NCBI RefSeq assembly: GCF_963667775.1
Contig: NZ_OY764015.1
Coordinates: 1-64,000 of the forward strand
Direction: 5' to 3'
DNA from: an uncultured Trichococcus sp.
GTDB taxonomy: Bacteria; Bacillota; Bacilli; Lactobacillales; Aerococcaceae
Length of the DNA: 64,000 bases
A program made the translations under genes and the position numbers. The notes under the pieces were generated by a model, which saw nothing but the letters and a program-made list of their open reading frames with translations, was not told where the DNA came from and made no database searches. The number at the start of each line of letters is the position of its first letter. Position 1 is the first letter of the stretch. Below, in pieces: positions 17,224 to 25,712 of the stretch.

Positions 17224-17904
17224 TTGAGCGTGCTGGTAATGGCAGGAATGATAGGTGCTGGAAAGTCGACTTATACTGAAATGATATCAAGAAGATTGGG
17301 GACGGAGGCCTTTTTCGAAAGCGTCGATTACAACCCGATCTTGGATAAGTTTTATGATAACCCACAAAAATGGGCCTTCAGTCTTCAAATATATTTCTTG
17401 AACACGCGTTTCCGCAGCATCAAGGCTGCTTTGACCGATGACAACAATGTCCTGGATCGTTCCATTTACGAGGACGCTCTGTTCACGAGAGTCAACCATC
17501 TGCAAGGCAATATCTCAGAAGAAGAGATGGATATCTACAACGACCTGTTGGCCAACATGATGGAAGAACTGGAGGGAATGCCGAGAAAAGCGCCGGATCT
17601 GTTGATATATCTGGATGGGTCCTTCGAGACGATTTTGGATCATATCCGTAGGCGCGGCCGTGAATTTGAGCAGATCGAAGACGACTCCGATTTGCTGGCC
17701 TACTATGAATTACTTTTCAAAAATTATGAGCAATGGTATCAGGAATACGATCAAAGTCCTAAAATCAGGATCAACATCGATGCGTTTGACATCGTCAATA
17801 ACAGCGGCGATGAAGAGAAGGTCATGAGCATCATCGAAAATGCGCTCTTGGAAGTCCGCGGCGAAGAGGCCGAATTGACTTGTGCCGGAAGCAGCAAGAG
17901 CTAA
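17224..17904 (+). CDS. deoxynucleoside kinase
   Basis: 226 residues starting at TTG (17224-17226), chosen because AAGGAAGGG lies 7 nt upstream and because the frame matches the family start (SVLVMAGMIGAGKST). P-loop GMIGAGKST is at about 8-16, the DRS motif in LDRSIYEDALF, and the lid region in RRRGREFEQ. Such enzymes phosphorylate dAdo/dGuo/dCyd in the lactic acid bacterial salvage pathway. In related bacteria two such kinases act as a heterodimer, but only one gene is seen here. A strong terminator follows. Confidence 0.9.
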   Translation: MSVLVMAGMIGAGKSTYTEMISRRLGTEAFFESVDYNPILDKFYDNPQKWAFSLQIYFLNTRFRSIKAALTDDNNVLDRSIYEDALFTRVNHLQGNISEEEMDIYNDLLANMMEELEGMPRKAPDLLIYLDGSFETILDHIRRRGREFEQIEDDSDLLAYYELLFKNYEQWYQEYDQSPKIRINIDAFDIVNNSGDEEKVMSIIENALLEVRGEEAELTCAGSSKS

Positions 17905-17929
17905 GCGACCAATCGCATAGGTCATCATC

Positions 17930-17970
17930 AAACAGCAGCAGTGCCGGTGTCGGTACGGCTGCTGTTTTTG
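17930..17970 (+). terminator. intrinsic terminator after the deoxynucleoside kinase gene
   Basis: AAACAGCAGC pairs with GCTGCTGTTT around a GC-rich inner loop and is followed by TTTTTG. Confidence 0.8.
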
Positions 17971-18075
17971 CCTGCAACGGCATAAATTTTTTCGCGACGG
18001 ACTGAAGCATATGATGGGTTTATGTAATATAATTAGGAAACAGACATAAATGACAGTTGAAGAGGATGGAACCAG

Positions 18076-18669
18076 ATGATGGCGGCGGATAAGGCAGAGC
18101 AAGCGGTGAATGTGGAACAATGGCAGGCAATCAATGAACGGGATGGGCATTTTGATGGACAATTCTATTACGCGGACAGGAATACGCAACTGTACTGCAA
18201 GCCGTCCTGTCCTTCCAGGCTTCCGAAATTCAACCAGGTCTGCATCTTTTCCTCGGTGGAGGCTGCCGAGGCGCACGGCTACAGTCCTTGCCGCAGATGC
18301 AGGCCGAACGGGAAGGCAGTTTCGGATCTGGAGTGGGCCGGTCAGGCCGAACGTTTCATCCATAATCATTATCAATACCCGTTGAGCGTGAATCGCATTG
18401 CCGAGGCCTGTCATGGTTCCTCATCGGAACTGCAGCAGGTTTTCATCCGGAGTTATGGCGTTTCACTGATGGACTATTTGGATCGCGTCCGAATGGATCA
18501 AGCGCGCTTCTTGTTGATTCATACAAAAATTTTCATCAAGCAAATAGCCGAACGGGTGGGAATGCCATCCGCAGCGGAATTTTCCCGCAAATTCAAGGAA
18601 AAGGAAGGCATGGCACCGATAGCATACCGCAGGCTCATGCGCAAACGCGGCAAGGTTCGACAGTCCTGA
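18076..18669 (+). CDS. AdaA-like methylphosphotriester-DNA methyltransferase / AraC-type regulator
   Basis: 197 residues, AAGAGGATGGA before the ATG. The N-terminal Ada zinc-binding domain has four Cys (41, 45, 72, 75) in YCKPSCPSR and PCRRCRP. One of them accepts methyl groups from DNA phosphotriesters. The C-terminal AraC/XylS HTH pair (about 95-190) includes IAERVGMPSAAEFSRKFK. This is the architecture of B. subtilis AdaA, which activates the adaptive response to alkylation once methylated. No alkyltransferase partner gene (AdaB/Ogt) lies nearby. Confidence 0.9.
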   Translation: MMAADKAEQAVNVEQWQAINERDGHFDGQFYYADRNTQLYCKPSCPSRLPKFNQVCIFSSVEAAEAHGYSPCRRCRPNGKAVSDLEWAGQAERFIHNHYQYPLSVNRIAEACHGSSSELQQVFIRSYGVSLMDYLDRVRMDQARFLLIHTKIFIKQIAERVGMPSAAEFSRKFKEKEGMAPIAYRRLMRKRGKVRQS

Positions 18670-18765
18670 AGACATATTTTATAGTACAAATAAAATAATG
18701 CAGAGCTAAACAGCAGGCCAACCGATCAATGGTAACCAGCTGTTTTTATTTTGGGATGGAATTAT

Positions 18766-18794
18766 TTGACACAGAATGACTACAAGTGTAAACT
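18766..18794 (+). promoter_or_regulatory. copYAZ promoter with cop box operator
   Basis: TTGACA (18766-18771) and TAAACT (18789-18794) are 17 bp apart. TACAAGTGTA (18781-18790), a match to the CopY operator TACANNTGTA, overlaps the spacer and the -10. CopY bound here would block RNA polymerase until copper is in excess. Confidence 0.9.
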
Positions 18795-18834
18795 TAATTC
18801 AGAAACAAGAATCAACAACGGAAGGGTGGAAAAA

Positions 18835-19311
18835 ATGACCGAACTGGCACAGAAGAAGATAACCGACGCTGAATGGGAAGTTATGCGCGTTGTCTGGACG
18901 AACGGGAAAGCGACTAGCCGGGAAATCATTTCGGTTCTGCAGAAAAAAATGGATTGGAAACAAACTACCATCAAAACGCTGATCGGAAGACTCGTCGATA
19001 AAGGCTTGTTGGCAACAGAACCGATCGGAAATAAATTCATATACAGTGCAAACGTATCCGAACAGGAAAGCGTCGGTGGCGCTACCGAAGACCTATTGGC
19101 GCACGTCTGTACGAAAAAGGTCGGACGCACGATTGCGGAACTGATTGAAAGAGCGAGGCTGAGCCATGCCGATGTTGCGCTGCTGGAAAAAGTGATCGCC
19201 GCCAAAAAACTGGATGCTGTAGCCGAAGTGAAGTGCATGTGCACCCCAGGACAATGCAACTGCAAACAAACCGGTTGCTTACATGAGGAGGAATCATCTG
19301 ATGGAAAATAA
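18835..19311 (+). CDS. copY: copper-responsive transcriptional repressor CopY
   Basis: 158 residues from the ATG at 18835 (GGAAGGGTGG upstream); the open frame before it covers the promoter and is not coding. An N-terminal BlaI/MecI-type winged helix (MTELAQKK...TTIKTLIGRLVDKGLL) is followed by a C-terminal metal site CMCTPGQCNC, an exact CxCx4CxC. This site exchanges Zn(II) for Cu(I) and releases DNA. The CopA start overlaps its 3' end by 11 bp, so the two are translationally coupled. Confidence 0.95.
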   Translation: MTELAQKKITDAEWEVMRVVWTNGKATSREIISVLQKKMDWKQTTIKTLIGRLVDKGLLATEPIGNKFIYSANVSEQESVGGATEDLLAHVCTKKVGRTIAELIERARLSHADVALLEKVIAAKKLDAVAEVKCMCTPGQCNCKQTGCLHEEESSDGK

Positions 19312-21766
19312 AAGTTACGATATAGAAGGCATGAGTTGTGCATCGTGCTCACAAGCCGTGGAAAAAGCTGCCGCCAAAGTTCCAGGAGTCAAGGAAGCGG
19401 CAGTCAATTTGGCGACCGAGAAACTGACGGTTGCTGTCGATGACAGCCGTTTTTCTGAAGAACTTCTGAAGAATGCAATCGATTCAGCGGGCTATGTTTT
19501 GGTGGCAAACAAGAAAGAAAAGACGTTTCTGATCGAAGGCATGAGTTGCGCCTCCTGTTCCCAAACTGTTGAAAAAGTGACCCGGGCAGTTGCGGGCGTA
19601 TCTGATGCGTCTGTTAACCTGGCTACCGAAAAAATGTTCGTCTCCTACGATCCGGGTGTGCTTCGTGCCGGGGATATCGAAAGGGTCGTGGCCGAAGCCG
19701 GCTACAAGGCGATCGAAGAGAACGCTACTATAGAAGAAAGCGACCAAAACCAAGCGAAGAAAGAAGAGCACATCAAAAGTATGTGGCGGCGCTTCTGGCT
19801 GTCGGCTGTATTCACGGTTCCGCTTCTGTATCTCGCGATGGGCCACATGTTGGGCCTGCCGCTGCCGATGAGCCTCCATCCGGATATGCATCCCGTCACG
19901 TTTGCGCTCACGCAGCTCGTGCTGACGATTCCGGTGATGCTGCTTGGGACGAAATTTTTTACAGTAGGATTCAAGTCCTTGTTCAAGGGGCATCCGAATA
20001 TGGACTCATTGGTGGCTTTGGGGACCAGTGCGGCTTTCCTGTACAGTCTGTACGGAACCATTGCGGCAATCGGGGGGAACAATGAGCTTGTCATGAACTT
20101 GTATTACGAGTCGGCAGCCGTCATTCTGACGTTGATAACCCTCGGGAAGTACTTCGAGGCTGTTTCAAAAGGTAAGACGTCGGAGGCCATCAAAAAATTG
20201 ATGGGCTTGGCGCCTAAGACAGCCCGTGTTATCCGCGACGGCATTGAGCAAGAAATCAAACTGGATGCCGTTATGGTCGGGGATATTCTGGTTGTCCGTC
20301 CGGGCGATAAAATGGCTGTCGACGGGAAAGTCACGGAAGGCCTGACGTCCGTCGATGAATCGATGCTGACAGGCGAGAGCATGCCGGTGGAGAAAAAAGC
20401 GGGCGATGCCATCATCGGCGGCAGCATCAACAAAAACGGAACCATCCAGTACCGGGCCGAAAAAGTCGGGAAAGACACGGCCCTTGCACAGATCATCAAA
20501 TTGGTGGAAGATGCCCAAGGTTCAAAAGCACCGATCGCAAAGCTGGCTGATACGATTTCGGGCTACTTTGTTCCGATCGTCATCGTGCTCGCTGTTCTGG
20601 CCGGTGTTTCCTGGTACTTCTTGGGACAAGAATCATGGATTTTCGCGCTGACCATCACGATTTCGGTCTTGGTAATCGCTTGCCCTTGCGCTTTGGGTTT
20701 GGCGACACCGACCGCCATCATGGTGGGTACCGGCAAGGGCGCCGAAAATGGTGTGCTGATCAAAAGCGGGACGGCTCTGGAAGTGACGCACAAGATCCAG
20801 ACAATCGTTTTCGACAAGACAGGGACAATCACTGAAGGCAAACCGAAAGTCACGGATGTTTTGGTCAGTAAGGGTCTCGATCCCGATGAACTGTTGCTGC
20901 TGGCGGCATCGGCTGAGAAAGGGTCGGAGCATCCGCTTGGAGAAGCAATCGTTCGCGATGCGGAGGAGAAAGGGCTGTCTTTGTTGAAACCATCCGCCTT
21001 CAATGCGTTGCCCGGCTTCGGAATTGCCGTCACAATCGATGGGAAAGAGCTTCTGTTGGGAAATGAAAAGTTGATGCTGAATCATGCAATCGGACTCGGT
21101 TCATTCGCCGAAACTTCCCACACGTTGGCTGAACAAGGCAAAACACCGATGTACATCGCAATGGATGGGGAGTTGGCCGGCATCATCGCTGTTGCCGATA
21201 CGGTGAAAGCAAGCAGTGCGGCCGCAATCAAAAAACTCCGTGGTATGGGCATCGAAATCGCAATGATCACCGGCGACAATAAACGTACGGCGCAAGCCAT
21301 CGCCAATCAGGTGGGCATCGACCGGGTCTTGAGTGAAGTATTGCCTGAAGACAAAGCTGAAGAAGTCAAGAAGCTGCAACAGGGGGGCCGCAAAGTCGCC
21401 ATGGTCGGAGACGGCGTCAATGATGCACCGGCATTGGCTCAAGCCGACATCGGCATCGCCATCGGATCAGGGACGGACGTCGCCATCGAGTCAGCTGATA
21501 TCGTTCTCATGCAGAGCGACCTGATGGCAGTAGCCACAGCCGTCGAACTCAGCAAAGCCACCATCAAAAACATCAAGGAGAATCTGTTCTGGGCATTCGC
21601 CTATAATGTCCTGGGCATTCCTGTCGCGATGGGAATCCTGCATGTCTTCGGAGGCCCTTTGCTGAATCCGATGATCGCCGGAGCAGCGATGAGTTTCAGC
21701 TCGGTATCGGTTGTGTTGAATGCATTACGTCTGAAAGGGTTCAAACCTTCCGTCTCAAAACGGTAA
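19301..21766 (+). CDS. copA: copper-translocating P1B-type ATPase CopA
   Basis: 821 residues from the ATG at 19301, which has AGGAGG at 9 nt inside copY; an ATG 18 nt earlier precedes that site. Two N-terminal heavy-metal-associated domains each carry GMSCASC (about 10-16 and 82-88). Then follow membrane helices, the actuator TGES, the ion-path CPC in VIACPCALG, the phosphorylation motif DKTGT, the SEHPLG His-Pro loop and GDGVNDAPAL. It exports Cu(I) from the cytosol. Regulated by CopY through the cop box at 18781. Confidence 0.96.
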   Translation: MENKSYDIEGMSCASCSQAVEKAAAKVPGVKEAAVNLATEKLTVAVDDSRFSEELLKNAIDSAGYVLVANKKEKTFLIEGMSCASCSQTVEKVTRAVAGVSDASVNLATEKMFVSYDPGVLRAGDIERVVAEAGYKAIEENATIEESDQNQAKKEEHIKSMWRRFWLSAVFTVPLLYLAMGHMLGLPLPMSLHPDMHPVTFALTQLVLTIPVMLLGTKFFTVGFKSLFKGHPNMDSLVALGTSAAFLYSLYGTIAAIGGNNELVMNLYYESAAVILTLITLGKYFEAVSKGKTSEAIKKLMGLAPKTARVIRDGIEQEIKLDAVMVGDILVVRPGDKMAVDGKVTEGLTSVDESMLTGESMPVEKKAGDAIIGGSINKNGTIQYRAEKVGKDTALAQIIKLVEDAQGSKAPIAKLADTISGYFVPIVIVLAVLAGVSWYFLGQESWIFALTITISVLVIACPCALGLATPTAIMVGTGKGAENGVLIKSGTALEVTHKIQTIVFDKTGTITEGKPKVTDVLVSKGLDPDELLLLAASAEKGSEHPLGEAIVRDAEEKGLSLLKPSAFNALPGFGIAVTIDGKELLLGNEKLMLNHAIGLGSFAETSHTLAEQGKTPMYIAMDGELAGIIAVADTVKASSAAAIKKLRGMGIEIAMITGDNKRTAQAIANQVGIDRVLSEVLPEDKAEEVKKLQQGGRKVAMVGDGVNDAPALAQADIGIAIGSGTDVAIESADIVLMQSDLMAVATAVELSKATIKNIKENLFWAFAYNVLGIPVAMGILHVFGGPLLNPMIAGAAMSFSSVSVVLNALRLKGFKPSVSKR

Positions 21767-21797
21767 AGGATAAATAAACAGAAAAGAGGAAATGATT

Positions 21798-22007
21798 ATG
21801 GAAAAAGAATTGATGCTGGAAGGGATGAAATGCGATGGTTGCGTAGCAACCGTCAAGGAGAAATTCTCTGCGATTACAGGTGTGGAAGAGGTAACGGTTG
21901 ATCTGGAAGGAAAGAAAGCAACGGTCAAAATGAACCAAGATATTTCCGAAGCAACTTTCAACGAAGCGTTGTCCGGTACGAAGTTCAAAGTAACCGGCAG
22001 CAAATAA
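21798..22007 (+). CDS. copZ: copper chaperone CopZ
   Basis: 69 residues from the ATG at 21798; AGAGGA is 7 nt upstream, whereas the ATG at 21792 is too close to it. A single HMA ferredoxin-like domain has the metal motif GMKCDGC near residue 10. It delivers Cu(I) to CopA and CopY in the cytosol. Last gene of the copYAZ operon, 31 bp after copA. Confidence 0.94.
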   Translation: MEKELMLEGMKCDGCVATVKEKFSAITGVEEVTVDLEGKKATVKMNQDISEATFNEALSGTKFKVTGSK

Positions 22008-22027
22008 GCAAAAAACAGTCGCACGGA

Positions 22028-22057
22028 CACCCTCAGTAAGCACTGAGGGGTTTTTTT
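22028..22057 (+). terminator. terminator of copYAZ
   Basis: The 7-bp stem CCCTCAG/CTGAGGG is followed by GTTTTTTT. Confidence 0.85.
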
Positions 22058-22163
22058 CAAATAACATTTCACATAAATTTGCACATTTTTTATGTTTAGC
22101 TATTGTCGTGAGCGCAATTTAGGAGTAAAATAAAACATGCAGTCCGGTCGAACAGACCAACAT

Positions 22164-22234
22164 GCGGGCGTAGTTTAGTGGTAAAATGCGACCTTCCCAA
22201 GGTCATGTCGCGGGTCCGATTCCCGTCGCCCGCT
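22164..22234 (+). tRNA. tRNA-Gly (anticodon CCC)
   Basis: 71-nt cloverleaf: acceptor stem GCGGGCG/CGCCCGC with discriminator T, D-stem GTTT/AAAT, anticodon loop TTCCCAA and T-stem GCGGG/CCCGT. No encoded CCA. Two oddities: the T-loop is TCCGATT, so position 55 is C instead of the near-invariant T. The outermost anticodon-stem pair 27-43 would be C-A. The gene stands alone between copZ and a hydrolase gene. Confidence 0.88.
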
Positions 22235-22254
22235 TTCTGATAGTGCATGTATCT

Positions 22255-22287
22255 TAACCTTACCGATGAATTCGGTAAGGTTTTTTT
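22255..22287 (+). terminator. terminator after tRNA-Gly
   Basis: AACCTTACCGA...TCGGTAAGGTT hairpin followed by a T-run. Confidence 0.85.
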
Positions 22288-22738
22288 ATTTATGTTTACA
22301 ATAAGCAAATGTTTTGTAATAATTTTTAGCCATTAAAAGCGGACTGGGTACGGTTTGCTTGAGAAATGACATCAATTAAAACAAATGTTACAGCTGGAAT
22401 AGTTGTTGAATCAATGGTCTGCCTGTTTTTTTATATGAGGTTTGTGAAAAAAGACAGTTATCCCGCAGATTGTTACAAGTTGATTTTCTATATTACGACA
22501 GTGTAATATTTGACTTATGTTTGTAAGGTAAACACTTTATTGAGACAGTGACGTTAAGAAGGAATAACAAAGAAAGGACTTTTAACTTTGTTGGAATGAT
22601 TCATGTTAGGATTGTCTCTGTTGAAAGAACTCCGATCACGACCCGGGTAAATATGTTATTTATCAAATAAAAAAGGTCACGATGAGTATAAATTGCAATA
22701 CGAAAACATTGCGAAGAGAAGAAAGGGACAAAACACAC
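22288..22738 (+). other. long AT-rich upstream region of the LysM hydrolase gene
   Basis: About 450 bp without a gene. It is AT-rich and has scattered short inverted segments, such as ATATTACGACAGTGTAATAT near 22493-22512. Leaders of LysM hydrolases in Firmicutes often carry a c-di-AMP (ydaO) riboswitch, but I could not match its consensus here. Confidence 0.4.
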
Positions 22739-23575
22739 ATGAAAAACTTCAAATCTAGATTATTCGTAACAAGCGCAACTTTAGCAGCCATCGGTTTTAT
22801 GGCAACAGCAAATCCTACACAAGCAAACGCAACAGAATATACTTCATCCACTTGGACAGCACGTACAGCAGATCAGATCAAAGCGGATATCCAAAACTTG
22901 GAGAGCGGCAGCAAATACACTTTCCAATGGGGCGACACTTTATCAGCAATCGCTTTGGCGACTGACGTATCCGTGAATGCTTTAGTCGATGTAAACAGCA
23001 TCGGAAATGCAGACATGATCATTGCCGGCAACTCGATCGTATTATCTGCTGATCACAACATCGTGACTGTTGAACAAGATTCAGAAGTGAAGAGCTATGA
23101 TGTCAGCTCCGAAGAAGCGGTTGAAGTCGAAACACCAGTTGAAGTAGTTGAAGAAGTGCAGGCAGCTAAACAAGCTAAGCAAGCTAAGCCGGTTGCTGAA
23201 GCAGCCGTAGCACCAGCAGCAGAAACATATGTTGAGCCGGCTCCAGTAGCACAAGCGTCATCAACGACTTACCAAGCGAGCTACTTCTTGTATCAAGTAG
23301 TCCAAGCTGAAGCAGGCCCAAGCTACCAAGAAAAATTGAACGTTGCTTCTGTTATCATGAACCGTGTTGATTCCGGAATCTGGGGCGGAACGACCATTGA
23401 CGCTGTATTGTATGCACCAGGTCAATTTTCAGTAGTTTCCAACGGAGCTGCTGCAGCACAAGTACCTTCCGCTGACACAATCCAAGCAGTAAATGAAGTA
23501 TTGAACGGTTACCGTTCAACCTCAGCTGAAAGCTTCCGCGCTTCAGGCGATGGCGTAACAAACGTATTCTTCTAA
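22739..23575 (+). CDS. secreted LysM / SleB-like cell wall hydrolase
   Basis: 278 residues from the ATG at 22739 (AGAAAGGGAC upstream); the open frame begins earlier without a ribosome site. A Sec signal peptide (about 1-31, ends TANPTQANA) is followed by one LysM domain (about 55-105, WGDTLSAIALATDVSV). An Ala/Pro/Val/Glu-rich linker (about 120-185) leads to a C-terminal Hydrolase_2/SleB-type domain (about 190-278) with the likely catalytic Glu in VVQAEAGPSYQEK. LysM should anchor it to peptidoglycan. The predicted activity is muralytic; bond specificity is unknown. Confidence 0.87.
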   Translation: MKNFKSRLFVTSATLAAIGFMATANPTQANATEYTSSTWTARTADQIKADIQNLESGSKYTFQWGDTLSAIALATDVSVNALVDVNSIGNADMIIAGNSIVLSADHNIVTVEQDSEVKSYDVSSEEAVEVETPVEVVEEVQAAKQAKQAKPVAEAAVAPAAETYVEPAPVAQASSTTYQASYFLYQVVQAEAGPSYQEKLNVASVIMNRVDSGIWGGTTIDAVLYAPGQFSVVSNGAAAAQVPSADTIQAVNEVLNGYRSTSAESFRASGDGVTNVFF

Positions 23576-23604
23576 AAATACGAACATTACTGATAGCACA
23601 ATAC

Positions 23605-23637
23605 AAAAAGCTGGACCCATCGCGGGTTCAGCTTTTC
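23605..23637 (+). terminator. terminator after the LysM hydrolase gene
   Basis: AAAAGCTGGACCC pairs with GGGTTCAGCTTTT around a short loop. Confidence 0.8.
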
Positions 23638-23714
23638 TTATGCGATCGAATCGTCCGTAGATGTCGTAGGTTGACGATACCGAAGAAGAATCGGACAAGC
23701 AGTGGAATAGATAC

Positions 23715-23742
23715 AAAAAAGACCGCCTCTTCTGAGACGGTC
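23715..23742 (-). terminator. terminator of the HD phosphohydrolase gene
   Basis: On the minus strand the stem 23721-23729/23734-23742 has one mismatch and is followed by six T. Confidence 0.8.
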
Positions 23743-23763
23743 AATTCTTTATTGAATTTGCGT

Positions 23764-24300
23764 TTAAATGTTGATGTTCAGGTTTACCGGACTCAATTTG
23801 GAAACCAGATTACGAAGACGGGAGCCTGCGATTTCTTTGATCGGCTCGACAACTTCTTTGATTGCGACGTATTTGTCCACATAGGTTACGATAAAGCTTT
23901 CTTTGTAGCGCGGCAGGCCGCAACGGCTCACCAGGAACATATGCTTAAGGATGATATCACGCTCCAATGAGCTGATTTCAGTGATGCGACAAGCATTTTC
24001 GCAAGCGATTTTCGGATGGGCATCTGCATGGGAACCGATATTCAGTTGCGCGACGGCATCGCGGTCTTCGTGGAAAAAGTCATGCAACAAGCCGGCACGT
24101 GCAGTGGCTCGGGCATCCAGCTTCCATTTTTTTGCAAGCTGATAACTCTTATAGGATACGCGGATAGAATGCTCCAAACGATTGGTGAAGTGGTGGTGGG
24201 TAATGGTCTCCATATGCAATAATTCTTCGTGATAGATGAGATCTTCGACCAAAGCGACATATTCAGCATCATTTTTCCAATGAAATTGTGGCATCTGCAT
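23764..24300 (-). CDS. HD-domain phosphohydrolase
   Basis: 178 residues if started at the ATG at 24298-24300 (AAAGGATGA upstream). The frame is open to 24366 and earlier starts cannot be excluded. HD-superfamily metal ligands are visible in HHHFTNRLEHSIRVS, GLLHDFFHE and a later conserved Asp in TYVDKYVAI. Members hydrolyse phosphomonoesters or nucleotides; the substrate is not known. It is transcribed alone, convergent with the LysM gene. Confidence 0.82.
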   Translation of the reverse strand: MQMPQFHWKNDAEYVALVEDLIYHEELLHMETITHHHFTNRLEHSIRVSYKSYQLAKKWKLDARATARAGLLHDFFHEDRDAVAQLNIGSHADAHPKIACENACRITEISSLERDIILKHMFLVSRCGLPRYKESFIVTYVDKYVAIKEVVEPIKEIAGSRLRNLVSKLSPVNLNINI

Positions 24301-24526
24301 GCTTATTCTATCATCCTTTATGTAAGTAGTTGTGGTTGTGTTTTTCATGATGCCCATACTATACACCCACAGCAGAAAAAAAGGAAGGGACTCGTTGTGT
24401 TTTTCTTCACTTTTACCAATTTTTAAGATGTTTGTTATTTTGCTGTCACATCCGCGTTTTTGAGAATGGGCGTGTACTTTTTGGGATTCCGGAGTAGAAT
24501 AGGGGGTATAAGAACAGGAAGGGGCG

Positions 24527-25363
24527 ATGAATGTGGAGAAAGTAGAAGGACCTTTTTACCTATTGAACGATGACCTCCTCAAAAATGAGGACGACAGAAA
24601 ACATCCGGAATTCGAAGGACGGACCGTATATGAATTCATCCGTGTCCAGGATGGGATTGCGATATTTTTGGAGGATCATCTGGAACGTTTTTTCCGCTCT
24701 GCGGCTTATCTTGACCTGCCACTGCCTGCTACGGCAGAGTCCATTGAGGACCGCGTCTATCGCCTGATAGCTGCCAATCAGGTCGAGGAGCAGAACCTTA
24801 AGTTCATCCTTGGTAAAACGTCAAAAGGCGAGAGTGTGTTGTGGATTTTTTTCACCCAGAGCATCTATCCTCCAAAAAAATATTATGAAGAGGGCATCGC
24901 GACGAGCCTCTTCCGCATCGAAAGGTTGGATCCGAACATCAAGCTTGTCCGATCTGATTACCAGAAAGCGGTACTGCAGGAGCGGGATGACAAAGGGGTT
25001 TATGAACTGTTGCTGGTTGATGGAAATGAACAGATCACCGAAGGCAGCCGCACGAATGTCTTTTTTGTGAAGGGCAACGAACTGTTCACGCCTCCGGCAC
25101 AAGCGGTCTTGCTGGGAATCGTCCGCAAGAAAGTGTTCGAAATCTGTGCAAAACGACAAATACCGATCAATGAGACGGCAATCCCGGTCGAGTGGGTCAA
25201 GGAAGCTGAAGGAGCTTTTGTTTCCGGCACCGGCAATAATGTGTTGCCGATATCCAAAATCGGAGATCATTTGATTCCTACGATGGAAAATCCAGTTGTG
25301 CAGGCAATCATGGCAGATTATGCCGAACTGGTCAGGATGTACAAAGAAAAAAATAAACACTAA
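24527..25363 (+). CDS. class IV PLP-dependent aminotransferase
   Basis: 278 residues starting at the ATG in a GAAGGGGCGATG context. Fold-type IV features: the PLP Lys in RSDYQKAVL (about 147), the phosphate- and pyridine-binding strand ITEGSRTNVFF and a late GTGNNVLPI. The family includes branched-chain, D-alanine and aminodeoxychorismate lyase-like enzymes. Substrate side-chain motifs do not decide among them. A class I amino-acid role fits the region, which also holds leu biosynthesis and BrnQ, but this is weak. A BirA operator begins only 8 bp after its stop codon. Confidence 0.85.
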   Translation: MNVEKVEGPFYLLNDDLLKNEDDRKHPEFEGRTVYEFIRVQDGIAIFLEDHLERFFRSAAYLDLPLPATAESIEDRVYRLIAANQVEEQNLKFILGKTSKGESVLWIFFTQSIYPPKKYYEEGIATSLFRIERLDPNIKLVRSDYQKAVLQERDDKGVYELLLVDGNEQITEGSRTNVFFVKGNELFTPPAQAVLLGIVRKKVFEICAKRQIPINETAIPVEWVKEAEGAFVSGTGNNVLPISKIGDHLIPTMENPVVQAIMADYAELVRMYKEKNKH

Positions 25364-25370
25364 AAAAACA

Positions 25371-25423
25371 TTGTTAACCACTTTTTTTAAAAGGTTGACA
25401 AAAGGGTATCCAGCGTTTAAACT
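25371..25423 (+). promoter_or_regulatory. BirA operator and promoter of birA-bioY
   Basis: TTGTTAAC (25371-25378) and GTTGACAA (25394-25401) form an inverted repeat with a 15-bp gap, the spacing known for Firmicute BirA operators. The right half overlaps the -35 TTGACA (25395-25400). TAAACT (25418-25423) follows after 17 bp. Biotin-AMP-loaded BirA should repress here. The promoter is followed at once by a terminator-like hairpin and a repeat element before birA. Confidence 0.8.
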
Positions 25424-25438
25424 GAATACAGCATTGAG

Positions 25439-25470
25439 ACCATCGCTTCGGTTCAAGCGGTGGTTTTTTA
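25439..25470 (+). terminator. hairpin with T-run just inside the BirA-controlled transcript
   Basis: The stem ACCATCGCTT/AAGCGGTGGT is followed by TTTTTT, about 10 nt after the predicted transcript start. It can end the aminotransferase transcript but would also stop most transcription from the promoter at 25395-25423, leaving a roughly 40-nt RNA. Confidence 0.75.
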
Positions 25471-25508
25471 TTAACACATAGGAATTTATAAAATTTTCCA
25501 GAGTGAAA

Positions 25509-25690
25509 AGTGCATCACCGTAGGTGTTTCACAAGTTTGTAAAATGTTTCATGCATCTAAAATGATGTCCAGCTTCACGGGTTAGCCCTTCGGAAATTAG
25601 ATAAATCTGACCCATTGCGCTCTACGATGCTCATTCAGGGCCAGATTTCCTAAATTTCTTTCAGGGCTGAACGAACCCGTTCAGCTTTTC
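25509..25690. repeat. dispersed palindromic element, intact copy (copy 2)
   Basis: The head (25509-25571) matches 7727-7790 and the palindrome (25572-25682) matches 9095-9205 with one base change. The head carries TTTGTA-16 bp-TAAAAT, and the equivalent pair is kept in copy 1. The body folds into a long imperfect hairpin. It ends 22 bp before birA, in the birA leader. Confidence 0.8.
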
Positions 25691-25712
25691 TTAAAGAGAA
25701 TGGAGGCAAAGG

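Noticed and set aside
22288-22738. c-di-AMP (ydaO) riboswitch before the LysM hydrolase
   Set aside because: The context fits, but I could not match the conserved core by eye. A covariance search (RF00379) would decide.
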